A stretch of 33,079 nucleotides of DNA from Fragilariopsis cylindrus CCMP1102 (lineage: Eukaryota; Bacillariophyta; Bacillariophyceae; Bacillariales; Bacillariaceae): NCBI GenBank assembly GCA_900095095.1, contig FMBT01000054.1, positions 1 to 33,079 on the forward strand. The letters run 5' to 3'. The position numbers were made by a program, and so were the translations under genes. A model generated the notes under the pieces. It ran no database searches and was not told the DNA's origin. It worked only from the letters and a program-made list of their open reading frames with translations. Shown one piece after another: positions 1 through 10,122 of the stretch. Each line of letters opens with the position of its first letter. The stretch's first letter is position 1.

Positions 1-125
1 CGTCGGAACTCGAAGACGATCCCGATACTGCAATACTGGTGAGACGGTATAAGAAAAGAGAAGAGCTCCAGAAAAAGAACAAAGCTCAATCTGCGCTTGA
101 TATGGACGATGATGATGACGAGTGA
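1..125 (+). CDS. 3' end of an unknown protein gene with acidic tail
   Basis: Only the last 40 codons are in the window; the reading frame begins at base 3 and stops at TGA 123-125. The visible peptide is charged and helical-looking, with RRYKKREELQKK followed by a run of five Asp and a final Glu. Lys/Arg-rich segments followed by acidic tails are common in nuclear and ribosome-biogenesis proteins, but this is too little to assign a family. The other two forward frames are closed within about 50 bases, which supports this frame. It converges on the minus-strand gene that ends at 1113. Confidence 0.55.
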   Translation, partial: SELEDDPDTAILVRRYKKREELQKKNKAQSALDMDDDDDE

Positions 126-902
126 GTGAGTGAGTGAGTCATTTTGTAGTTGTAGTTGTAGTTGTAGTAGTAGTAGTAGTAGTAGTAGAACAATCGCGAA
201 CTCTACTACCACCAACACATTCTACACCCACCTACATTAGATTCTACCGCCACAAAAAAATGCTGTGATTTTTCTCATGAAAATGGGATTTGATTTGAGA
301 AACATCAGTATATTTTATCTGAAGATTATTATCTCCCAATAATACTGTAGATTATAATGTTTTATAATCATAACGACCCAAAAATTATTATATATACACA
401 CAGATTTACATTTTTTTCATAATATAAATAATATAATGTATACTGCAATATATCCTATGTCTATATTCAAAGCCTACAATAAACATTGTACCAGATCATC
501 CAACGAAATGTTGTTAAAATCTCCTAGTACAAAATAATGAACACCGCCCGCCCATAGTATGGTTAAGAATAATATTAAAAAACGAAAAGGATATTAGAGG
601 ACTACTATGGTATGTATGCCAAAAGAAGGCAAAATAGATCTAAAGGACAAAGCTTTCTAGTCCAATTAAAAATATAGATAGGTTTTTCTTTTGGTAATTG
701 ATGTAATATAAAGTTAAAATTTTTGATCTTAAATTTAAAGGTAGCTATATATATTGAAGATGAATGGTTGATGTGTACTTATATAATTTAAGCAGGGGGA
801 TAAGTTCTGAACCAAACGTGAAACCGTAATGAAAACTAGGGTGGTCCTTCCTGTGGTAGAAGCAAATATGTGCATATAGGAAGGATCCACTCCAAAGCTT
901 AC

Positions 903-921
903 GTGTGTGTGTGTGTGTGTG
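903..921. repeat. (GT)n microsatellite
   Basis: An uninterrupted GT dinucleotide repeat lies in the convergent intergenic region. Confidence 0.85.
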
Positions 922-1020
922 CATACAACGCACGGTTGTATTATTATTATGTTTAATATTGTTGTTATTCAATTGGGTGTGAATATGAAAATGGTAAAGA
1001 TTTTTTGTGTATATATACAA

Positions 1021-1037
1021 GGGGGGGGGGGGGGGGG
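1021..1037. repeat. Poly-G tract of 17 G
   Basis: Seventeen consecutive G on the plus strand, followed by AGAGG. It is unusual in AT-rich DNA and could fold as a G-quadruplex. Its exact length is uncertain because homopolymers are prone to sequencing error. Confidence 0.8.
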
Positions 1038-1112
1038 AGAGGATTACAATATCCTCGTGGATGCGTGCGACCAAGAATATAAATGTATATTCTGAATGGT
1101 GAGAGAATTGTT

Positions 1113-3113
1113 CTATATATCAGAGACACGCGAAAAAACAAATATTGTTCCTCGTTGACCTCTGACAATTCTCATGCCATCATCAAGGTAGATGACATCA
1201 ACATATGCCATACCATGACCTCCGAGAGGTCGAGTAAAGTCGTAACTCATACTACCATCAACTGGGTCAATCTCCTTGGGAATGGTTGCTCCCATAAGAA
1301 GCTTAACTGCCAATAGCTTTGCTTTCTCACCAAAGCTATGCTTGGGAGGATGAATGGTGAAGAATTTCTTCCAAGCTAATATGTCGGATGAGGCGTCATT
1401 TGGCTCGATGCGACCTCCGGTGAACCAGATCGAATGTCTATTGGGTACACCCGGATCCGGTAGGCTGTAACCGTATGTGGTCATAATGCCTTTAATGGGA
1501 CGGGTCACATCCTTGTTGGGTGCATCTGGGAACGCAGCCATGGACGGTTCTATAGTGAATGCTGTCATAATATGATAGGTACGTAGGACCGTTTCACCAT
1601 TCTCAACTTCCTCTCGAAGCTTCGTGGGGACGAATTTTAACATAGCCTCGCGTTCTTCTCCACTAAGAATCTCCACGCGGTTAAAGTTACCCTGAAGACT
1701 ACAAACAAGGTTTGTGGGGGAGAACATATCGAAAGACATACGACCAAGAGTATACATAGGGTCGCCGTTATCGTTAAGGCCAAGACACCCAAACCAACTT
1801 GGCTTGGAAAGAGTTAACCACATTCCTTCAACTGATTTTGCAGGTGATGGACATAGACGATGATCAACACCACTACGAGTGTCAACATCTCGTCCAAGGA
1901 AGAACTTTTCGAGTGGATCTATCTTGGTCTTGAACTCATCTGATTCTACGTCACCATCGTTGATGGCGAGAACGCGAAGGACGTCATCTCGGGCCTTCTT
2001 AATTTTGATCGTTAGAGTCTGAACGGTCGAATTACGATCGTCCATAGAGTTGTTAGCAGTAGTCAACTCTTCAACATCAACATCATCATCGTCTTCCATC
2101 ACCAAATGCACCCCTACTTCCTCAGAAGAAGAGATCCATTGTTGTTGATGCTCTTGAGAATCCAATACAGTCACACCCCTTATGATACTTCCAAGAGGAC
2201 CGCTGTCAGAATAAGACATGGGAGATACACATGTAACTCTATCTCCAACAATTTGATTTGTTGTAAAGATATCTTGAGGGATTCTTCCATGATCGTGTGT
2301 GGTATGGGTGGTAGGCTCTGGATGTGTTAGTGGTAGTACAGGTACCACATAACCTGGTCGATTGGCACGAATAGCCACGGGTCTTACCATCACGGGTGGA
2401 ATAGTAGGAAGTTGTTGTTGTTGCTGTTCGTCCTCTTCAACATCCTGTTTTCGACTTCGCTTGACTCTTCTATTCTTCTTATTCGAAGACGAAGAAAGAC
2501 CAAGTGGTTGCTTTCTTTCCTCTTCATCTGCATCGGGGGAACTTCCCAATACAAAAGGATTTTTAGCTCCTTCTTCTCGATCAAGAAAATCATAACGATA
2601 ACTGATGGGGACTGCAGCAACGTTGTTTGAGGACTTGTAAAAGTCTTGATCTGGCATTGTATGATTAGCCTCATCTTGTTGTGTCCACTTTCTATGCCAA
2701 TCATGAGCCATAATAGCTGCCTCATTCGTTTCTTGTAATGTCGATCCTACACGATATGCTTCATCGTAAAATTGTTCACTAATACGTTTAGGTACGGGAC
2801 GAACAACACGTAACGGATGGGATACTAATTGAATACTTTCCTCCTTCTCCTCCTGTTCATCTTCAATGTAATTGTTGTATTTGTTGCTGCTGTTGTTCAT
2901 CATATTATTATTATCGCAATCTGAAAAAGAAGGTGATAAAATCATCGAAGCTTTATCACCTGATAGGCGTCTTTTCGAATAACATCTCATCGCGCCATCA
3001 CTATCATCAACGCTATCATCAACATAATCACATGCACATTGATCCTCTATGGCATGCATTGCAAGCATAGTCTTAGTATTAACAGCGGTACTATTTTCGT
3101 TGTTTTCCAGCAT
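1113..3113 (-). CDS. Unknown protein, disordered N-terminus plus C-terminal lipocalin/PAP-fibrillin-like domain
   Basis: One uninterrupted frame of 666 codons plus stop from ATG 3113-3111, the first in-frame ATG of an open stretch reaching back to about 3290. Residues 1-425 are low-complexity, acidic and basic by turns, with Asn, Ser, Gln and Asp runs and a basic KKNRRVKRSRK patch that could be a nuclear signal. Residues 427-666 form the only compact domain. It opens with EGMWLTLSKPSWFGCLG, contains TLGRMSFDMFSPTNLVCS and ends in LDDGMRIVRGQRGTIFVFSR. That ending resembles the last strands of PAP/fibrillin lipocalin-like barrels in plastid lipid-associated proteins; the link is an inference from pattern. 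I believe this domain recurs in diatom proteins without known function. No signal peptide or membrane segment is seen. It diverges from the ankyrin gene at 4197. Confidence 0.8.
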   Translation of the reverse strand: MLENNENSTAVNTKTMLAMHAIEDQCACDYVDDSVDDSDGAMRCYSKRRLSGDKASMILSPSFSDCDNNNMMNNSSNKYNNYIEDEQEEKEESIQLVSHPLRVVRPVPKRISEQFYDEAYRVGSTLQETNEAAIMAHDWHRKWTQQDEANHTMPDQDFYKSSNNVAAVPISYRYDFLDREEGAKNPFVLGSSPDADEEERKQPLGLSSSSNKKNRRVKRSRKQDVEEDEQQQQQLPTIPPVMVRPVAIRANRPGYVVPVLPLTHPEPTTHTTHDHGRIPQDIFTTNQIVGDRVTCVSPMSYSDSGPLGSIIRGVTVLDSQEHQQQWISSSEEVGVHLVMEDDDDVDVEELTTANNSMDDRNSTVQTLTIKIKKARDDVLRVLAINDGDVESDEFKTKIDPLEKFFLGRDVDTRSGVDHRLCPSPAKSVEGMWLTLSKPSWFGCLGLNDNGDPMYTLGRMSFDMFSPTNLVCSLQGNFNRVEILSGEEREAMLKFVPTKLREEVENGETVLRTYHIMTAFTIEPSMAAFPDAPNKDVTRPIKGIMTTYGYSLPDPGVPNRHSIWFTGGRIEPNDASSDILAWKKFFTIHPPKHSFGEKAKLLAVKLLMGATIPKEIDPVDGSMSYDFTRPLGGHGMAYVDVIYLDDGMRIVRGQRGTIFVFSRVSDI

Positions 3114-4196
3114 CAGATGTGTTGAATAACACACTGCTTTTTGGTCTGTGTAATTTATTTTATATATAATATTACTATCGCGTATTAGGTTCAATGGTAC
3201 AGGGAGTAGTGGGGTGGTGAATTGAATGAATGGTTGTTTTCTACTCGATGTAACACTAACAGCGATATTTTTGTTGAAAAGGTAGTACAATGTAGTACGT
3301 AGTCAAGCGCTTGTAATATGATGTCTTTTTTTCAAAAACAGTTTTCAATGATTGATGCCTTGTTTATTATTTTTCCATCACTAACAATAAAACGCACTAA
3401 TTAATCAAACAAACACAAAATGACGACGGGTCGAACTTCAAGCCTTTTTTCGATCTATTTCTTCCTCGAGAAGAACATACGTTTTGTTGATGCATAAACT
3501 AAGTCAATCCACTTATGAGAACGACGCATAATTGAAATTATTTAATAGACTTCATTTTTCTAAAAAATAAAAAATAACACAACATGTGCGACAATATCAA
3601 GTAAAACATAAGTAATAAATTCAATAACAAACATGTAGAAATTAAGTAATGAATGATATTTTAATATGGCCCTCTCGTACTCCATACACTTCATTATTTC
3701 ATGAGTGGATGGTCTGGACGTTGTACGTACGTCCGCTTTTTATTAATTTTCAATATATCTACAGTACAGTAAGTAGGGGGCCACACGCTTTGTACAGTCT
3801 GTAAAATAAAATTATTGCCTTGAAACAAAGAAAAAAGGATTATTCTTGTATATAAAAAATGGGCCGTTTCGTGCTTTGTTTTTAAGCGCCAGGTGGAACG
3901 CATTATGGGCATTTATTTTTTTCCTTCGCTAAAATATTTTCTGCGATAAAATATTTTTTTGCGATAATATCTTCTTTCTTCATTCGCGGTGTACAGTCAC
4001 AACAGTACTGCTGTTAGTAAAACAACTTTTCACTTACTTCACTTCGTTCAAGCAATCGCACCAATAGTCGAATTAGTAATACAATAAGAAATCATTACAC
4101 ACCACCAAGAACGACAGAAAGAAAGAAAGTCAGAAAGATAGTTAGAAAGAAAGAGAGAGAGAGAGACGAGATAAGAATAATTGTGTAATCCTCACC
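3114..4196. promoter_or_regulatory. Divergent intergenic region with purine-rich leader
   Basis: This 1.08 kb separates two genes that start in opposite directions, so it should hold both promoters. It is AT-rich. Visible structure includes three imperfect direct copies of a CGATAAAATATTTT-like unit at 3927-3972 and a GAAA/GA-rich purine tract at about 4108-4170, just before the ATG of the ankyrin gene and probably in its 5' leader. No gene is seen here. Confidence 0.5.
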
Positions 4197-6032
4197 ATGT
4201 CATATTTTTGCATCACACCACGAAATGAGCTAGAACCTCCAACCCTGACACGACAGCATTCTGGAATTGGAGATGCATACAGCGTCGTTCCGTCGACAAG
4301 TTCTATAGCTACTTTTTCTCGTTATCACGATGAACCCGAGGTTAATTATGACGACGGACCTACAGAACTTTACAAACGTATCGAAGAAAAAGACTGGGAC
4401 GGCGCAAGTGCCCGTCTTGAGTCTCACCCACACGAGGCAAAGACGTGGGTGTCACGATCGGAATTAACTTCACAAAAGTTAAGATGGAGACTATTACCAA
4501 TCCACGCGTGCTGTATTTTTCGTGCACCTTTGGGTTTGATCGAAGGCTTGATCGATATCTACCCCGATGGACCACAAATGAAGGACGATCAAGGAATGCT
4601 TGCAATTCATTTAGCATGCCGCAATGGTGGATCGAAAGGCGTCGTTCTAGCACTTTTAAATGGATTTCCTGAGTCGTGCAAAGTGAAGGACAGAAAGGGT
4701 AGGACCCCTCTCGAACTTGTCCTTGAAAGCGAGTCACAAAATGCCGAAGCTGTTAGTAGCTCAATCCGCACTTTCGAACAACAAATGCAGGATGGAGCAA
4801 TGAAAATGGTTAGCATTGTACCTGATCCAGCCATTCCGGTACCTCAAGTTCAAGAGGTTGATTATGAGCATCGTACACTTCTCTTCCGTTTGCTTCTGAA
4901 GAAGGATTGGACCGCAGCAATCGCCCGAGCAGAATCTAATCCTGAAGAGGCTGCAACATGGATCGTAACGAAGGGATTCAATGGCAGTCTTCGATTTCTA
5001 CCACTCCACAAATCATGTGTATTATCACCTCCTAAAGAAGTAATTAGAAAGCTATTATTGGCATATCCTGAAGGAGCTATGTGCAGAGATCAAGACGGAT
5101 GGCTTCCCCTGCATTGTGCGAGCTTCTATGGTGCGAGTGCTGATATCATAGCAACTCTTCTAGAAGCCCACCCTAAGGGAGCGCAACTAAAAGACGATGA
5201 AGGGCGCCTAAGTTTGCATTATGCGGTTCTCAAAAGCGCTTCACAGGATATTGTCGATGTACTACTCGAAACTTTCCCCAAAGCGTCAATGAGCAAGGAC
5301 AATGAAGGACGTATACCATTGCACCATGGCTGCTCGAAAGGAGCTCCCGAAGGAGTCATTGAGGCATTGTTAAAAGCACACCCAAAGGGAGCACAAATGA
5401 AGGACGATCAAGGCCGTACTGCCCTCCACCATATTTGCAGAAAATTATCGTCAGAGGGTATCGTTCGAACCTTACTCCGTGTCTACCCACGAGCTGCACA
5501 AATCAAAGACGACCAAGATAAGTTACCGATCCATTATGCAGTAGTAAACGGATCTAGTCCAAGTGTCGTCAATATATTGCTGACAACTTTCCCTGAAAGT
5601 ATCAACGTAAAGAATGGTTTTGGGTATACTCCACTTGCCGAAGCGCGATCAGTCGAAAATCCGAAAATCGAGCCAATCATTCAAATCCTTCAAAAGTTCA
5701 AGGTGGAACAAGACAAATTACAAATTCAATCTGGCGAGAATTCTATCTTTGAAGCAAAGCTTGAAGCCATGGATAAGCGTATGGCTCATCTAGAAAAATT
5801 GCTTGGAAATGTCATGGATCTCGGTGTTGAAATCAAAGGTAGTATGAGAAAAGCAAGAGATCCATATGAACTGATTGAAAGAATTGCTGATAGGCTTATC
5901 ACTTTGGATGGATCAACTCCCATCGTTAGTACTGCTTCTTCTGGTGAATCGTATTCGTCAGAGCAACCGGTAGTGGAAGCAAAGGTCAGATCTAGAGGTC
6001 GTTTTGGTCGAAAGCAGAAGACCAGGGAGTAA
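4197..6032 (+). CDS. Ankyrin-repeat protein with C-terminal coiled coil (611 aa)
   Basis: The ATG at 4197 follows CTCACC, a good initiation context, and the frame is intact. The protein has two copies of one module. Each begins with a helical cap (residues about 56-85, containing EEKDWDGASARLESHP, and 227-255, containing KKDWTAAIARAESNP), then a TW-containing link and an LPIH or LPLH segment that starts ankyrin repeats. The first block runs to about 190 and the second to about 485. Repeats have a period of 33-35 residues and the pattern YPxGAxxKDDxGxLPLHxA. Residues about 510-550 are predicted coiled coil, and the C-terminus is basic (RSRGRFGRKQKTR). Ankyrin arrays bind proteins; no partner can be named. 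Proteins of this layout are numerous in diatoms. Its paralogue lies opposite at 6315-7826. Confidence 0.88.
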   Translation: MSYFCITPRNELEPPTLTRQHSGIGDAYSVVPSTSSIATFSRYHDEPEVNYDDGPTELYKRIEEKDWDGASARLESHPHEAKTWVSRSELTSQKLRWRLLPIHACCIFRAPLGLIEGLIDIYPDGPQMKDDQGMLAIHLACRNGGSKGVVLALLNGFPESCKVKDRKGRTPLELVLESESQNAEAVSSSIRTFEQQMQDGAMKMVSIVPDPAIPVPQVQEVDYEHRTLLFRLLLKKDWTAAIARAESNPEEAATWIVTKGFNGSLRFLPLHKSCVLSPPKEVIRKLLLAYPEGAMCRDQDGWLPLHCASFYGASADIIATLLEAHPKGAQLKDDEGRLSLHYAVLKSASQDIVDVLLETFPKASMSKDNEGRIPLHHGCSKGAPEGVIEALLKAHPKGAQMKDDQGRTALHHICRKLSSEGIVRTLLRVYPRAAQIKDDQDKLPIHYAVVNGSSPSVVNILLTTFPESINVKNGFGYTPLAEARSVENPKIEPIIQILQKFKVEQDKLQIQSGENSIFEAKLEAMDKRMAHLEKLLGNVMDLGVEIKGSMRKARDPYELIERIADRLITLDGSTPIVSTASSGESYSSEQPVVEAKVRSRGRFGRKQKTRE

Positions 6033-6286
6033 ATATAATAACATATGTTTATCTTGATTGATGTGAAGAGACAAGATATTAAGTACTCTACGGAGAAGAG
6101 AAGGGAAAAGAAAGGTGATGTATCGTTATGAAATGAATAGATGTGTTTGTATCAATAATAGTAGATCAAATTAATAATGATTCAAAAGCCGACCAATTAC
6201 TTAATATAATAAGATACTTTCTGAAAATTACTATTTAAAATTACAATATGATGCGTATAACAAGTTTACGAAGAGTTATAAATGAA

Positions 6287-6309
6287 TGTGTGTGTGTGTG
6301 TGTGTGTGT
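6287..6309. repeat. (TG)n microsatellite between convergent ankyrin genes
   Basis: A TG dinucleotide run stops six bases short of the minus-strand stop codon at 6315. The 282-base gap between the two ankyrin genes holds no other feature. Confidence 0.85.
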
Positions 6310-6314
6310 TCTAA

Positions 6315-7826
6315 TTAGTTCTTTGTACCAGTGGCTGCTGGTTGAAGTGCAGCTAAAGCAGCTGCCATCATAGCAGCACTTGCAGCATCGTCTTCAACAA
6401 AATTATCATCATCATTACCATGCTTTGATTTTTCCTCTTCGGGTATCTGTTGATTATTGTCTATTTTTGGTACCGCGATACCTCTTTGCTTTAAAAGACT
6501 TTTCAAGCTTCTCGATTTGGAACTCAAAATTTTCTGTAATGCAATTTGGTTACTAACCATTGTTCTCATACTCTGTTCCGTTTCAATCAATGATTCCATA
6601 ACATCTGTTTCATTCGAAAATGCGATACTCCTAAGATCTTTCGACAGAACGTGTATATGTGTATCCTTACCACGGATCTCATCTTCCTTTCGCTCGATTG
6701 TATGTAGTAGATTCTTAACCTGTGATCTCTCAGAATCTAGCTCACGACGTTGACAAGCCTCCTTACTTTCTAATTCTCTTATACCCGCCAACCATACATC
6801 CTTCTGTTGCATATGCTTTTCAATCTGATCGTCCTTATTATTATTTAACTCTTTCATATTTTCAATTTCTTTTTTCAGATCTTCTACATCTTTCTGTAAT
6901 TTTGCTTGTTTGTCATATTCTACTTTAAGATCTTCTTGATGTCGTTTCGATACAGCGTTGAATGTTAACTTTTGTTTCCTTGTTAAAGCTACCTTTTCTG
7001 CGTGTGTTGCCTTTTGAATATCCATGTAGGTTTTGTGACATCTACCTAAACTTTCAAAGATAATACGATAATCCTCAGTTTGGAGTAGTTCTTCTCTGTC
7101 GACAATATCAAGGGGAGTTCGTCCCGCTTGGTCCTGAGAAACAATCGCATTCCAATTTGCAACAATGATAAGGTTAACAACCTCTGGAGCACATGCCTTA
7201 TCAACAGCAAGATGAAGAGGATATTCACCAAGATTTGTCGTCATACATGCCGATTCTGGAAACTTCGAAAGAAGTTCTGATACGAACCACGCAGGAGCAC
7301 GTCGCATGCAAGCCTATCAAAGGAAGCGAAAAATATCATAATCAATAATAATAATGACGAACCAATCCATAATTATCAATGGTGAAACATATGAGGTGAG
7401 TCGAATCTGATCGTAATGATTCAATTCATTCAATTCAATTCAATTCGATTTAATTCAATTCAATTCAATTCAATTCAATTCAATTCAATTCAATTCAATT
7501 CAATTCAATTCAATCAATTCAATTCAATTCAATTCAATTCAATTCAATTCAATTCAAATAAGAACAAAAAAAAAAAAAAACAAAACAAAACGATATATTC
7601 ATACGTACTTCATGAATAGGCAATCTCCGCCATTCGCTCCAGTTGAATGTTGTGTGCTCTGTTCCTGTGCTTTGTACCCATGTTTGCACTTGATTTGGAT
7701 CTGATTCAATAATATCATATGCATCCCTCCATTCCATTTCTTCAATTGCCAAGAATAGTTCTGTAGCTGATTCTTGGTAAGAAACTTCCACAATTTCGTT
7801 GACGACGAAGACGACGACGACGACAT
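6315..7826 (-). CDS. Ankyrin/coiled-coil protein, two exons, start uncertain
   Basis: Exon 1 runs down to 7609 and ends ...LPIHE before a GTACGT donor. The intron is 7608-7314 (295 nt). Exon 2 starts at 7313 after GATAG, codes ACMRRAP... in phase 0, and ends at the TAA 6315-6317. The joined LPIHEAC matches LPIHACC in the neighbouring paralogue, which supports the junction. The N-terminus has the same cap (SATELFLAIEEMEWRDAYD), then two or three ankyrin-like units up to about 75 residues into exon 2. A long coiled coil with an AEKVALTRKQKL start follows, then an Ala-rich tail. The start is a problem. The only nearby ATG (7826), followed by a Ser-coding TCG run, lies in a different frame from the ankyrin cap; that frame stays open to at least 7870 without an ATG. 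A one-base indel, an upstream exon, or a later start (Met in EEMEWRD) would resolve this. Confidence 0.75.
7421..7557. repeat. (CAATT)n pentanucleotide array inside the intron
   Basis: About 27 units of a CAATT/ATTCA pentamer with a few one-base interruptions fill the middle of the 295-nt intron of the ankyrin gene. A run of 18 A lies just beyond, at 7566-7580. The array accounts for nearly half of the intron. Confidence 0.95.
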
Positions 7827-8214
7827 TTTTGTTTACACTTTTGCGAAGAAAAGGGAAAGAAGAAGATGAGAAAGAGCAACGAAGCTAGCTCAAATAGAAG
7901 TCACGGAATGGTTGGCAATTTCTTGCTAGGAAGAAACAAGTTTCAATTGTGAATACGAATACTGTACATGGTATGATCCTTTTCAGCAAATTTATTTTTT
8001 TTACCGTTATGAGCGGTTAGATATCTTCGCCAAAGATAGAGATGTTGTCACTCCGTTATTTACTTAAACGATTTGAAAATCCGATTTTTTTTTTCGCGCA
8101 AAGCCCCCGATCAATATTTTCGATTCGTGACTGGATTATGGATTTATTTCAAACAAAAAAATAAAAATTATAGTCTAACTATATTCATATTGTTTATATA
8201 ATTTGTATGTCACG
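7827..8214. promoter_or_regulatory. Divergent promoter region
   Basis: This gap of 388 bases lies between two outward-facing genes. It is AT-rich, with a T-run ending in TTCGCGC near 8087-8100. It may hold an unrecognised first exon of the minus-strand ankyrin gene, since acceptor-like AG sites occur on that strand. Nothing else is identified. Confidence 0.4.
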
Positions 8215-10122
8215 ATGTCATCATCATCAACACCCTCGTGCATAACATCGTCCACTTTGACATTGTTTTCTGACTGGTCATTTTGCAATGGTTGTGGATT
8301 GCCTCCAAGAATTGGTACAGCAAAAAACGAATGAAACAACTACTACCGATGATCTTATTAACGACGATAATTCCTGTATGAACAAACAACAACAACAAAC
8401 AACAACAACATCAACAAGAAAGAAACTTTTAATTTGTAGAAAATGTAAAACAGCTGCATATCACGATTCTGCTTGTCAAAAAATTCACTGGGCGAAGGTC
8501 GACATAAATATGAATGTAAGAAATTATCAGTTGCTCTTCAACCGCTTCGGGATATATCATCATCATTACCATCCAATAATAGTAGTTATAGTAATCGTCG
8601 TCGTTGTTTGTGGTGGTGGAAACATCTTGGTCAAAAAGATTTAATTGATTGTAATAAGATATGGAAATTTAGTAGCATACGTTGGAATCGCGATGAAGAA
8701 TACTTAGATGCGATGGATGGATTTCAAAAAGCATTAGAACCAATCATGAAGATATGGAATGAAAATAATCAAGAAATAATATTGAGCGCCAAGGAATCAT
8801 CGTCGTCGTCATCATCATCATCGTCAACAACATCGATAGTAACGAAAACTACTGATACTACTGATACTACTACTACTGCCGCTACTACTGCCGCTACTAC
8901 GAATAATAATAATAATAATAATAATGATAACGAAGCCGAAATTGAAGCCGAATACGATCAGTATCAACAACAAGATGCTGATATTTTTCAGTTTGGTATT
9001 CAACTAGCACGAAAACTTTTATTTTGTGCGTACTGTGAAGCGGATGGCAATCAACCGGATTCGTCCCGATCACGATTGGCACAATGTATATCGATATTAT
9101 TACAATTAAGAAACTTTGAATGTGGAAGTTTCGACGATAATAAGCAGCAGAAAAAAAACCACGATATTATCACACCATTATTGAACGACGCTTGGATGGA
9201 GCTTATGTTTAGTTACGAGGATTTACCAGAACTACGAAAAATTACCTACCACGTTGCGCACATGGCCATTCAAAGTGGTAAGGGTCGCTGTGAATGGAAC
9301 GACCCAATGCAACGTCCAGGATATATGGCAAAATTCGATACCGTTGGTATCTCCGATTCGAATAACAATGATTGTTCTGCTGATAATATTATGTCGTTAC
9401 CATATATACTCCCAGAACAACATCCTGAATGGTGTCGAATATTAGAAAATAATTGGAAAGATATCAAGGGAGAGTTATCCGTCTTATTACTACAGAATAA
9501 TAATAATAATATTAATAGGAATACGATGATGACATCATCATCGTCGTCATCAACCTGGGGTAGGGTCGGATGTGGAAATCGAGGATCAGGTTCTGACGAT
9601 CATCGCGTGGTATCATCAGGAGATTGGACGGAATATGTATTATTTGGTACAGGTGCGGTGAGTTATACCGATGATGATGCGCCCGTTACAAAAAGGCTGT
9701 TGAAAAGATATGTCGCAGATGCAGTTTCGTTAGCTGAGAGTGGTGGGGGTGAAATTATATTTAGTAAATTAGCGCCACATACTCACATCGACGCACACTG
9801 TGGACCGACAAATTTTCGACTGACAGCCCATCTTGGACTTACCGTACCAAATAACAATAATGATGATGATGCTAATGGTGGCGGGGAATGTAAAATTAGA
9901 GTAAAGAATAGTTGGTATTATTGGGAAACCGGAAAAATCCTACTCTTTGATGATTCGTATGAACATGAAATCAGAAATGACACAGACGAAGTCCGAATAG
10001 TGTTGCTTATGCGTTTTTGGCATCCATTATTGAGAAATGAAAAACGGCAGTTGGAATTAAGTGAAGCACGCCGCCAAAAGGAGATGGCAGTGGAGAAACG
10101 TTATCACCCTCCTCTTGTGTAA
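8215..10122 (+). CDS. MYND zinc finger fused to aspartyl/asparaginyl beta-hydroxylase-type dioxygenase, apparent double frameshift
   Basis: The C-terminal third matches the Asp/Asn beta-hydroxylase (ASPH) fold of Fe(II)/2-oxoglutarate oxygenases: HIDAHCGPTNFRL, then LLFDDSYEHEIRND, then EVRIVLLMRFWHP. The two iron His of the family correspond to codons 9796-9798 and 9964-9966, and the 2-oxoglutarate Arg to 9994-9996. The middle contains Ser, Thr and Asn runs and a helical region. The N-terminus looks like a MYND finger spread over three frames. FCNGCG lies in the frame of ATG 8215, which stops at 8332. CRKCKTAAYHDSACQKIHW lies in the next frame. GRHKYECKKL and the rest lie in the first frame again. 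Removing one A from the A6 at 8322-8327 and adding one G to the GGG at 8490-8492 would give one continuous finger. No intron with matching phases was found. The change is either sequence error at homopolymers or real decay of the 5' end. The long 3' frame is intact and looks functional. Confidence 0.72.

Larger units (their letters stand above)
126..1112. other. Intergenic region between convergent 3' ends, SSR-rich
   Basis: No gene is visible on either strand. Right after the upstream stop lie a short GAGT repeat (121-139) and TAG/TTG triplet repeats (about 150-188). A GT repeat sits at 903-921 and a run of 17 G at 1021-1037. The rest is AT-rich sequence typical of 3' flanks. Open frames around 745-1168 run through the GT and G tracts and have low-complexity translations, so they are not called. 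Confidence 0.6.

Noticed and set aside
745-1316. Several short open frames on both strands
   Set aside because: They run through the GT and poly-G tracts or overlap the end of the minus-strand gene; their translations are low complexity.
8288-8644. Separate small gene from ATG 8288
   Set aside because: The frame holds only the middle Cys pair of the MYND finger and then runs out; the motif needs the flanking frames, so it is treated as part of the hydroxylase gene.
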